Shown here piece after piece: positions 35,000-43,046 of a stretch of DNA of 64,000 bases. Made by a program: the position numbers and the translations under genes. The stretch lies in NCBI RefSeq assembly GCF_031583595.1, contig NZ_CP134145.1:496001-560000 (forward strand). Direction: 5' to 3'. Origin of the DNA: Thalassotalea psychrophila (GTDB lineage: Bacteria; Pseudomonadota; Gammaproteobacteria; Enterobacterales; Alteromonadaceae). A model generated the notes under the pieces. That model saw only the letters and a program-made list of their open reading frames with translations, had not been told where the DNA came from and did not search any database. How positions within the stretch are numbered: position 1 is the first letter of the stretch; every line of letters begins with the position of its first letter.

Positions 35000-36466
35000 A
35001 TGAAGCTTAATATAAAATATTTGTGCGCAGTTATAACTGGAGCAATACTTGCGGTGTCTTCTGTAAACAACTTCGCCTTTGCAAGCAAACAAAATAATGT
35101 TACTAGGGACAAACCCAATATTATCTTTATTTTTGCAGATGATTGGGGCTGGGGGGATATATCTAAACACGGTCATCCTGACATTCGCACACCAAACATT
35201 GACCGTTTAGCCGAAGAAGGCTCAGAGTTTTATCAGTTTTCGGTATCAAATCCGGTATGCTCTCCAAGTCGTGCGGGAGTATTAACAGGACAATATCCCG
35301 CAAGAAATAACGTTCATCGTCACTTTTCCAGTTTTGCTCATCACGATAATATGGGCATGGCCGATTGGTTAGATCCTAATGTTGTTAATATGCCAAAGGT
35401 GATGAAATCTGCCGGTTATAAAACTGCTCACTTTGGTAAATGGCATTTAGGTAATAACGGTGGTGCACCACAAGCTGTTGAATATGGTTACGATGAGGCG
35501 AAAGTGTTTAACGGTACAGGGCCGCAGACCACCTTTGTAGGGCTATTTGATGATGCTGTCGACTTTATGGCCCGTCATAAAGACCAACCATTTTTTATTA
35601 ATCTATGGATCCATGAAACCCATTTACCTCACGACCCAACTAAAGAATCTTTAGAAAAATACCAGCATTTAAGTGAGCAAGATCGCGTGTATGCCGCCGT
35701 TGTTGATGGTGCAGACCAGCGCATTGGTAAAGTATTAAAAGCATTAGATGATTTAAATCTTGCTGAAAATACCTTGGTTGTATTTTCAACCGACAATGGC
35801 CCCGAGCATACCGGTAATGATAAACAATTAAACCATGGCAATGGAAAAAGTGACTATATGCAAGGTGATTATGCCTATGGAAAATATTACAGCACAGGTT
35901 CATCAGGAGGTCTTCGTGGTGGCAAGCGAGACACTTATGAAGGGGGCTTACGCGTGCCATTTTTGGTACGTTGGCCTGCTCAAGTGCCGGCGGGTATTAC
36001 CAATACACAAACCATTGTTACCGCGGTTGACTTATTACCGACTTTTGCTGAGGCCGCGGGTGCAACTTTGCCTAAAGGTTATCAATCAGATGGGCAAAGT
36101 GTATTGGAACTATTAAAAGGTGGCACCATTGAGCGTGAAAAACCTTTATTTTGGGAATGGCGTTACGGCAAAAAAAATGGCCAAGAACCGATGCTCGCGG
36201 TGCGAGAAGGCGCATGGAAACTATTTGTACACCAAGATACTAATAGCGTAGAACTTTATAACGTGATGCGCGACCGTGCAGAAACCATGGATGTCTCCAA
36301 GCAACACCCGGAAATGATTAAGCGTATGAAAAAATTGGCGTTAGAGTGGAAAGCCACACTACCAACAGCACCAGCGGCTCACACACTTTCGCCTAATCGC
36401 GAGAACAAAGCGGCAAAGACGAAAAAACCTAAAAAAAACAAGAACAAGAAAAATATTAAAGCATAA
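35000..36466 (+). CDS. secreted sulfatase (formylglycine-type, S1 family) with lysine-rich tail
   Basis: A 488-residue arylsulfatase-like protein with a signal peptide ending near NFAFASK. Metal-binding IIFIFADDWGWGD is at about 41-53. Catalytic Cys87 is in CSPSRAGVLTGQYPARN. Later active-site segments are GKWHLGNNGG, FSTDNGPEHTGN and GGLRGGKRDTYEGG. The last 25 residues are strongly basic (AKTKKPKKNKNKKN), unlike the other sulfatases here, and might bind the anionic polysaccharide or the cell surface. The GH141-like gene follows after 45 bp, suggesting an operon with the SGNH hydrolase and second fucosidase. Its sulfate position is unknown. Confidence 0.92.
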   Translation: MKLNIKYLCAVITGAILAVSSVNNFAFASKQNNVTRDKPNIIFIFADDWGWGDISKHGHPDIRTPNIDRLAEEGSEFYQFSVSNPVCSPSRAGVLTGQYPARNNVHRHFSSFAHHDNMGMADWLDPNVVNMPKVMKSAGYKTAHFGKWHLGNNGGAPQAVEYGYDEAKVFNGTGPQTTFVGLFDDAVDFMARHKDQPFFINLWIHETHLPHDPTKESLEKYQHLSEQDRVYAAVVDGADQRIGKVLKALDDLNLAENTLVVFSTDNGPEHTGNDKQLNHGNGKSDYMQGDYAYGKYYSTGSSGGLRGGKRDTYEGGLRVPFLVRWPAQVPAGITNTQTIVTAVDLLPTFAEAAGATLPKGYQSDGQSVLELLKGGTIEREKPLFWEWRYGKKNGQEPMLAVREGAWKLFVHQDTNSVELYNVMRDRAETMDVSKQHPEMIKRMKKLALEWKATLPTAPAAHTLSPNRENKAAKTKKPKKNKNKKNIKA

Positions 36467-36511
36467 ACTGCTTTTATTTATCGTCAATAACAAAAAAATA
36501 GGTTTTCGCTA

Positions 36512-38800
36512 GTGTTTGATAAATCATTGCAACGAAGAAGATTTTTAAAATTTGCCGGTGGCAGCATTGCTTCTGCGGCCACTTTGCCATTAGTTAGTCA
36601 CGCTAATAGCAGGCAAAATTCATTGTTAATATCAACAAATCAAGCTGACTATTATGTTGCTACCAATGGTAACGATGCTTGGTCTGGTACAACAGCTGCG
36701 CCAGATAATAAGCAATCTGATGGACCTTTTGCATCTTTGGCAAAGGCCCGTGATGCAGTTAGAACATTAAAGAAAAGCCGTATAAATCAAAGGCAACCGA
36801 GTAAAAATATAACCGTATTGATCCGTGGTGGTTTGTATCAATTAGATGAAACTGTTGTTTTTGGGGTAGAAGATTCAGGTATGGCTAAAGCGACTGTTAC
36901 TTATGCCGCTTATCCTAATGAAAAACCAGTGTTTAGTTCAGGCAAAAAAATAACAAACTGGCAACCGCTAAGTGACGAGCTACCCTTGTTACCACAAGCC
37001 GCAAAAGGGAAAGTTTGGCAAGCTGATATTAGTGCTGAATTTTCACAAGGATTTACCACGCTTTATGACAGCAAAGGCCGATTGCAACGGGCGCGCTCAA
37101 CAGGCTTTATTCCGCTAAAGGGTGGTACAAAGGATTCTATTAATGTGCCCGATGGCATAGTTAAAAATTGGTCTAATGTTGAAGACATCGAGTTAATTGT
37201 CAGGCCGCACCATGCCTGGATTGTAAATATTTTGCCTTTAAAGTCGGTAGATGCAAACAAGGGGAAAGCAACCACCAAGGTTGTCTCAACTTACGCGATG
37301 AACCATTTGCACTTTTTAAAAGAAACCGATAATGCTTGGTTTGAAAATATCCCTGAAGCGCTGAACTCACCGGGTAACTGGGTGGTAAATAGCCAAACAG
37401 GCAAAGTGTATTTATGGCCAAGAGGCGAAAAACCGAGTGACGATATTGTCACTCCTAAACTTATTGAGTTGCTCCGTATTGAAGGTCAAGTAGATACGCA
37501 CGGGCCTAAAGATAATCCGGTTAAAAATTTACATTTTGTTGGTTTAACTTTTATGCACGGCAAGCGTTATAATTTGGAAAATGATGATGCTGGTTTGCAA
37601 CACGATTGGGATTATCTTGATAAATCGAATGCTTTGGTTCGGCTGCGTGGCGCTGAGCATTGTCATATAGAACATTGTCATTTCAGCAACAGCGGCAGTG
37701 GTGCCGTGCGCGTTGATTTACACGGACAATATAATCAAATTAGTAATAACCATATAGAGTACCTAGGCGGTGCGGGTGTGTTGTTGGTGGGTTATGGTCC
37801 AGGCACAAAGGATGTGAACCATCATAACAAAGTGTACAACAATCATATTCATCATATTGGTGAAATTTATTCTCACTCAGCCGGAATTTTTGTGTGGCAA
37901 AGTGGCCAAAATAAAGTGGCCAATAACCTGATACACCATACCCATTATTGCGGCATGATCATATCAGGTTGTATGAGTCATTTTTTTGACAAAACAGATC
38001 TTCGAGAATTAACACGGACAATACGCTGGCATGAAGTGCCCGGCAATGCGCCAAGTGGAAAAGTTAAAGGGAAAAGCAAACGCCGTTTCAATCGTAGCAA
38101 AGCGTTGCCGTATTTGCACAGTGTCGACAATATGATCGAAAATAACGAAATCCATCATGCGATGATGTCGATGGGTGATGGTAATGGTATTTATATTCGA
38201 GGTGCTGGCGAGGGCAATGTTATTCGTCGTAATTATGTGCATCATTTAATACAGCCCATGCAAATGCAAGCAGCTATTCGCACCGATGGCGGACAAACCA
38301 GCACATTAATCACTGAAAACATCATTTATAAATGTACCTCGCAAGGGATCATCTTAAAAGTGAATAATAAGGCGGTAAACAATATTATTGCCGATATTAT
38401 CGCACCACCGCGTGGCTATTATTTATCATTGCGTGAAGGTCCATCAAATGAGGCCGCGATAAAACATAATATTTTCTATTCAAGCTCTGCTAAATGTCAG
38501 TTTATTAACGAATTGCCGCCGGATAAAGCGGGTAAGTCTGAAGACAGACGCGGCCGAAAACTGGCACGTTCAAAAGATGCAGATACCGATAAGAATATTT
38601 ATTTCTGTCAAAGCACACCATCAATAGGCGAGCAGTTTTTGGCAAAACAACAAGCGAATGGTGTCGACAAAGAAAGTTTAGCAGCTGACCCTGTATTTAT
38701 GGATATTGCTAATGCTGACTTTCGCCTTCATCCACTATCTCCGGCACTTAGTCTTGGATTTACGCCGATTGATATGTCAAAAATCGGTTTGCAAAAATGA
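36512..38800 (+). CDS. Tat-exported GH141-like right-handed beta-helix protein
   Basis: A 762-residue protein with a twin-arginine signal (RRRFLKFAGGS) and cleavage near LVSHANS; GTG start with only a weak ribosome-binding site. After the signal come YYVATNGNDAWSGTTAAPDN, DGPFASLAKARDAVRTLK and GGLYQLDETVVFG then TYAAYPNEKPVFSSGKKI. This arrangement is characteristic of GH141-type beta-helix proteins (the family of an alpha-L-fucosidase and xylanases). Beta-helix turns with many Asn and His residues fill about 340-620. Tat export suggests folding, possibly with metal, before transport. It lies between a sulfatase and an SGNH hydrolase. GH141 membership is by pattern and should be treated as probable; a fucosidase role would fit the neighbours. 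Confidence 0.78.
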   Translation: MFDKSLQRRRFLKFAGGSIASAATLPLVSHANSRQNSLLISTNQADYYVATNGNDAWSGTTAAPDNKQSDGPFASLAKARDAVRTLKKSRINQRQPSKNITVLIRGGLYQLDETVVFGVEDSGMAKATVTYAAYPNEKPVFSSGKKITNWQPLSDELPLLPQAAKGKVWQADISAEFSQGFTTLYDSKGRLQRARSTGFIPLKGGTKDSINVPDGIVKNWSNVEDIELIVRPHHAWIVNILPLKSVDANKGKATTKVVSTYAMNHLHFLKETDNAWFENIPEALNSPGNWVVNSQTGKVYLWPRGEKPSDDIVTPKLIELLRIEGQVDTHGPKDNPVKNLHFVGLTFMHGKRYNLENDDAGLQHDWDYLDKSNALVRLRGAEHCHIEHCHFSNSGSGAVRVDLHGQYNQISNNHIEYLGGAGVLLVGYGPGTKDVNHHNKVYNNHIHHIGEIYSHSAGIFVWQSGQNKVANNLIHHTHYCGMIISGCMSHFFDKTDLRELTRTIRWHEVPGNAPSGKVKGKSKRRFNRSKALPYLHSVDNMIENNEIHHAMMSMGDGNGIYIRGAGEGNVIRRNYVHHLIQPMQMQAAIRTDGGQTSTLITENIIYKCTSQGIILKVNNKAVNNIIADIIAPPRGYYLSLREGPSNEAAIKHNIFYSSSAKCQFINELPPDKAGKSEDRRGRKLARSKDADTDKNIYFCQSTPSIGEQFLAKQQANGVDKESLAADPVFMDIANADFRLHPLSPALSLGFTPIDMSKIGLQK

Positions 38801-38941
38801 TAAAAACAAATAACGCTAAAGTCCGCGTTAACGATAAGTATTAAAGCAACAGTAGAGAAAGGGAATAATGTTCCTGATAAAAAGCTCTAACAAATGCTCC
38901 AGAATATGAATTAAAACAATAAACAGAAAAGAGAATAATAA

Positions 38942-39718
38942 ATGAAAATATACATGTTAATTTTTGTAATGTTAAGCATGTTTAGCTCGGTTACTTATGC
39001 TGATTCTGTAAAGGATGCTTGGCTTGAACTTGTCGGTGATAAATTCAATACACGAGCAGAGTTTGCTTTTGTTGAAAATAATCCAGAGCTTCCTAATGTG
39101 CTTATTTACGGTGATTCTATTTCTATTCACTACACACAAGCAGTTCGCGCAGAAATTGAAAACAAAGCCAATATTTATCTCTTGTATTTAAATGGTGGCG
39201 ACTCTTCTTCATTTATTACTAAGATGACTAAGATGCATACTACTATGCAAAATTCAGCTTTATCAGATCCTTGGACATTTGAATGGGATGTTATCCACTT
39301 TAACGTGGGTTTGCATGATCTTAAATACACCAAAGATAGAAAGCTTGATAAAGCCAATGGAAAGCAAGTTAGTTCGATTGCAGAATATGAAAGCAACCTT
39401 AGAAATATCGTAAAATATCTTAAAACAATAGCGCTTTCAGCCAAATTAATATTTGCAACAACAACACCAATACCATCAGGAGAACCTGGACGCATTGTAG
39501 GGGATGCAGCTAAATACAATGCAGTCGCATTAAATGTACTCAAAGATCACCCTGAGGTGATCATTAACGATTTATATCACTTTATCAAACCTAATCACCA
39601 AAAGTGGTGGGCAGGTGTTGGTAATGTCCATTACAACCAATTAGGTAGAAAGGCTCAGGGTGGCAAAGTCGCAAGTGTGATCCTTTCTCAACTACCGCTA
39701 CAAATAAATACGGATTAG
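38942..39718 (+). CDS. secreted SGNH/GDSL-type hydrolase, candidate carbohydrate esterase
   Basis: A 258-residue exported protein with a signal peptide ending near VTYADSV. NVLIYGDSISIHY (about 51-63) carries the block-I GDS with catalytic Ser. HFNVGLHDLKY supplies a block-III-like segment with Asn. The C-terminal NVHYNQLGRKAQG provides the His of block V, although the usual Asp is replaced by Asn in the D-x-x-H position. Such enzymes remove acetyl or other acyl groups from polysaccharides. The stop is seven bases before the GH29 start, so the two are translationally linked, which suggests de-acylation ahead of fucose removal. The altered catalytic dyad lowers certainty of activity. Confidence 0.78.
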   Translation: MKIYMLIFVMLSMFSSVTYADSVKDAWLELVGDKFNTRAEFAFVENNPELPNVLIYGDSISIHYTQAVRAEIENKANIYLLYLNGGDSSSFITKMTKMHTTMQNSALSDPWTFEWDVIHFNVGLHDLKYTKDRKLDKANGKQVSSIAEYESNLRNIVKYLKTIALSAKLIFATTTPIPSGEPGRIVGDAAKYNAVALNVLKDHPEVIINDLYHFIKPNHQKWWAGVGNVHYNQLGRKAQGGKVASVILSQLPLQINTD

Positions 39719-39725
39719 GGCAATA

Positions 39726-41594
39726 ATGAAAGTATCTAGAAATAGAATCACCACCGTACTTACTAGTTTATTATTATCATCTGCAGCGCTCTCATTACCG
39801 ACTGTTGCTGAAGAAACAGCGAAAGATAAACAACAAACCATGGATGAGCTATGGGGCGACAGTAGCTTAGATAAAATAAAGCATGCTAGTGCAGTGCGTG
39901 GTGCCTGGTTTTCTCAAGACAAATATTCAATGTTTATTCATTGGGGCCTATATTCAATGCCTGCAGGTGAATGGAAAGGCAAAACCTACTACGGTATTTC
40001 AGAGTGGTTAATGTCAAATCGCGTTGCTGATATTGCTGTTGATGAATACAAAAAATTAGCTGAACAATTCAACCCAACGGACTTTGATGCAAAAGCTATT
40101 GTTAAAATGGCCGTTGATGCCGGTATGAAAAATATTGTGATAACCGCAAAGCACCATGAAGGCTTTGCTATGTATCATTCTAAAAGCAGTGCATATGATA
40201 TTGAAGATGCTACACCATTTAAGCGTGACCCACTTAAAGAGTTAGCTGGCGCTTGTGCTGATGCTGGAATTGGTTTGGGATTTTACTACTCGCAGATGCA
40301 AGATTGGTATGAACAAGGTGGGGCACATTTACCTTGGAATAGCTCCAAACAAACTCGCAGTTTTGATAAGTATTTTGATGAAAAAGTGGTTCCGCAAGTA
40401 ACTGAGTTATTAACTGAATATGGTGATATTCGCACCGTTTGGTTTGATACTCCAGGCTCTATGACAAAGGTGCAGTCGCAAAAACTCGTTGATTTAACCA
40501 GAAGCTTGCAGCCTAAAGCCATGATCAACAGCCGTATTGGTAACGGTGTGGGTGACTTTAAAACGTTAGGCGATCATAGTCTGTCACAAGTAAATCACCC
40601 TGGCCTTTGGGAAACAATTGATACTACCAACAATAGTTGGGGTTATGCTTGGTATGATAAAAACTGGAAGTCGGGTACTGAAATACTACATCGATTAATC
40701 TCAACCGTTGGCCGCGGTGGCAACTATATGATTAACATCGGCCCGACAGGTACAGGTGAAGTTCCAAAAATGGCTGAAAAGGGGCTGCTAAGTGCTGGTA
40801 ATTGGCTAAAGCAGTACGGTGACACCATATATGGTGCAAAAGGCTCACCTTGGGGCCGTGCACAGGCTTGGGGCGACATTACCACAAAAGCAAACAAGCT
40901 GTACTTACATGTATTTGATTGGCCTGCCAATGGAGAAATCCAATTATCAAATTTAAGCAACAAGATTGTTTCTGCTGAACTTTTAAATGATACAAAGCAA
41001 AAAATAGTGAGTGAAAAGCAAAGCAATGGCTGGACAAGCATTAGCGTTCCTATTAAAAAGCCAAATGGTTTAATCCCTGTAATCGCGTTAACACTTGAAG
41101 GTGAACCAAAAGTTGATGGTACCCCAGGTATCGATCCTAGTATCAAAACAACACTAAATTCAGCATTTGCTAACTGTAATATCGGTTGTACAAATAAAGA
41201 AATTCGCTGGATGCAAAAATTTGGTGATTGGAACTATGCCAATAACTTGTTGAATTGGGAAGATAACGGCAAAGGAGAATGGAAAGTAGATGTGGCACAA
41301 GCTGGCGATTACTACTTTGAAGTGTCTTATTCAGCCGATGAGGTAGTTGATTTCAGTGAGTGGATTTTCTCATTTAATGGTGAAGAAATGATGTTACAAG
41401 CGCTTGATACTGGTGAGCGTAAAAACTCAAAGCGTCAGGGTAAAGGTCGTACTTTATATCGTTATAGAACGGATGCTGTGGGTGTTGTAAACCTGAAAGC
41501 GGGTAAGCAATCAATCACTGTTATTCCTAAAGGTAAAGTTGTTGGTGGTGGCATTAATTTAAATGCGATTCATTTAACACCTGCACAACTTTAA
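39726..41594 (+). CDS. secreted alpha-L-fucosidase, GH29, with C-terminal beta domain
   Basis: A 622-residue GH29 enzyme with a signal peptide ending near LPTVAEE. Hallmarks are YSMFIHWGLYSMPAGEW (about 67-83), ITAKHHEGFAMYHSK (about 139-153) and the nucleophile region VWFDTPGSM with candidate Asp241, then GGNYMINIGPTGTGEVP. Beyond the usual catalytic and beta-domain length (about residue 475) is an extra region of about 140 residues (from NCNIGCTNKEIRWMQKFGDW) that looks like a galactose-binding-type module. It differs from the GH29 at 20878 in having this module. AGGG six bases ahead of the ATG supports the start. It may target a different linkage or a polymer-bound fucose. Confidence 0.94.
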   Translation: MKVSRNRITTVLTSLLLSSAALSLPTVAEETAKDKQQTMDELWGDSSLDKIKHASAVRGAWFSQDKYSMFIHWGLYSMPAGEWKGKTYYGISEWLMSNRVADIAVDEYKKLAEQFNPTDFDAKAIVKMAVDAGMKNIVITAKHHEGFAMYHSKSSAYDIEDATPFKRDPLKELAGACADAGIGLGFYYSQMQDWYEQGGAHLPWNSSKQTRSFDKYFDEKVVPQVTELLTEYGDIRTVWFDTPGSMTKVQSQKLVDLTRSLQPKAMINSRIGNGVGDFKTLGDHSLSQVNHPGLWETIDTTNNSWGYAWYDKNWKSGTEILHRLISTVGRGGNYMINIGPTGTGEVPKMAEKGLLSAGNWLKQYGDTIYGAKGSPWGRAQAWGDITTKANKLYLHVFDWPANGEIQLSNLSNKIVSAELLNDTKQKIVSEKQSNGWTSISVPIKKPNGLIPVIALTLEGEPKVDGTPGIDPSIKTTLNSAFANCNIGCTNKEIRWMQKFGDWNYANNLLNWEDNGKGEWKVDVAQAGDYYFEVSYSADEVVDFSEWIFSFNGEEMMLQALDTGERKNSKRQGKGRTLYRYRTDAVGVVNLKAGKQSITVIPKGKVVGGGINLNAIHLTPAQL

Positions 41595-41732
41595 TCAGTT
41601 CAACGTAGAGCAGCATGGCAAGGTAAATTATAAGATGTTTTATTCGACCGTTATCAAATTAGTTTTAGTATCCTTGGTATTCTTATGGTCAACTGCTCCA
41701 CGGCTGCAAAATAATTAACAATAGTATCTCTA

Positions 41733-41763
41733 AAGTGCAACCTACATAGGTCGCACTTTTTTG
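41733..41763 (+). terminator. rho-independent terminator
   Basis: AAGTGC/GCACTT and ACCT/AGGT form a stem with one internal mismatch and loop ACAT, followed by a T tract. It ends the sulfatase-GH141-SGNH-GH29 transcript. Confidence 0.85.
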
Positions 41764-41879
41764 TTTCAGGGAATAAATAACGTAGAACTGCCAAGGCTGA
41801 CTTAAGTTCTGTTATTGCTGTTATATTCTTATTTTCGCTATAAACTGTATTGATAAAACTCTAAAAAACTTAGCAAAAA

Positions 41880-42875
41880 ATGAAATCAATTACAGGCAGA
41901 AACATTCGTTGGGGTATTATCGGGCTTGGTGGTATTGCCCATAAATTTGCAACTGATCTAATCAACGTTGATGGTGCCGAGCTATATGCCGTGGCTTCAA
42001 GAACTCAAACCAAAGCAGATGATTTTGCCGACAAATATCAAGCAAAAGTTTCTTACGATAGTTATCAAAAATTAGTCGAAGACGAACAAGTGGATGCAAT
42101 TTATATCGCCACCCCGCATGCCTTACACCAAGAAAACAGCCTGTTATGTTTAGAGCATGACAAAGCGGTTTTATGTGAAAAACCTTTTGCGATGGATAGT
42201 CAGCAAGTAAATACCATGATTGCTTGTGCACAAAAAAATAACACATTGCTAATGGAAGCGCTCTGGACATTTTTTCTTCCCCATTATCAATTTGTGTTAA
42301 AAGAGCTGGCCAATAAAACCTATGGCAATATTTTAAAACTGGAAGCAAACTTTGGTTTTGTTCGTGAATTTAATGACGAGTCTCGATTATTTAATAAATC
42401 ACTCGGCGGTGGCAGTCTTTTAGACATAGGTATTTACCCAATATTTGCAGCCCTTTCAACTCTTGGCAAACCGAAGTCCATAAATGCACGGGCGAGTTAT
42501 TTTGCCAATGGCGCAGACTCATCTTGTGCAATGGTATTTGAGTATGATCATGCAACAGCGCTTCTTGAAAGTAGCTTGTTAGAGCAAACGTCTAATCAAG
42601 CGATATTTTATTGTGAAACAGGCGTTATTAAACTTAACAGCCCCTTTCACGGACCTACAACGGTAACGGTTATTGCTAACAATGATGAAAAGGTGTTTGA
42701 TTTCGGTTATTGCACTAATGGTTACAACACTCACGGTTATAATTATGAAATTGAGCATTTTAATGAGTTATTACGACAAGGGAAAACTGAAAGCAATATT
42801 ATGAGCTTTAGTTTTAGCCAACTGTTAATTAATACTCTGGATGAAGTGCGGAGCATTATTGGCTTGAACTATTAA
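41880..42875 (+). CDS. Gfo/Idh/MocA-family NAD(P)-dependent oxidoreductase
   Basis: A 331-residue cytoplasmic oxidoreductase with an N-terminal Rossmann motif IIGLGGIAHKFATDL (about 13-27) and the family's EKPFAMDSQQV (about 101-111; Lys is the catalytic residue of the EKP motif). The C-terminal domain resembles the dihydrodiol/sugar dehydrogenase subgroup. It has no signal peptide. A terminator separates it from the upstream fucosidase, so it has its own promoter. It may oxidise or reduce a sugar released by the upstream enzymes. With a DUF1080 protein in the same locus, a 3-keto-sugar route is conceivable, but that protein is exported and this enzyme is not. Confidence 0.88.
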   Translation: MKSITGRNIRWGIIGLGGIAHKFATDLINVDGAELYAVASRTQTKADDFADKYQAKVSYDSYQKLVEDEQVDAIYIATPHALHQENSLLCLEHDKAVLCEKPFAMDSQQVNTMIACAQKNNTLLMEALWTFFLPHYQFVLKELANKTYGNILKLEANFGFVREFNDESRLFNKSLGGGSLLDIGIYPIFAALSTLGKPKSINARASYFANGADSSCAMVFEYDHATALLESSLLEQTSNQAIFYCETGVIKLNSPFHGPTTVTVIANNDEKVFDFGYCTNGYNTHGYNYEIEHFNELLRQGKTESNIMSFSFSQLLINTLDEVRSIIGLNY

Positions 42876-43046
42876 TTGCCATAAATCATCAACTAGCAAC
42901 GCACTGTTTTAGGGCGTCGGCACTCTTATCGTACAGACAATCTTAAGTCATTAAGTGTAACCTATTGTTTAATCGGGTTTTTATTTTTGGTTTGAATTTT
43001 GCAACTGCACTATTAATGCAAAGCTATTCATTCTCAGGATTCATCT

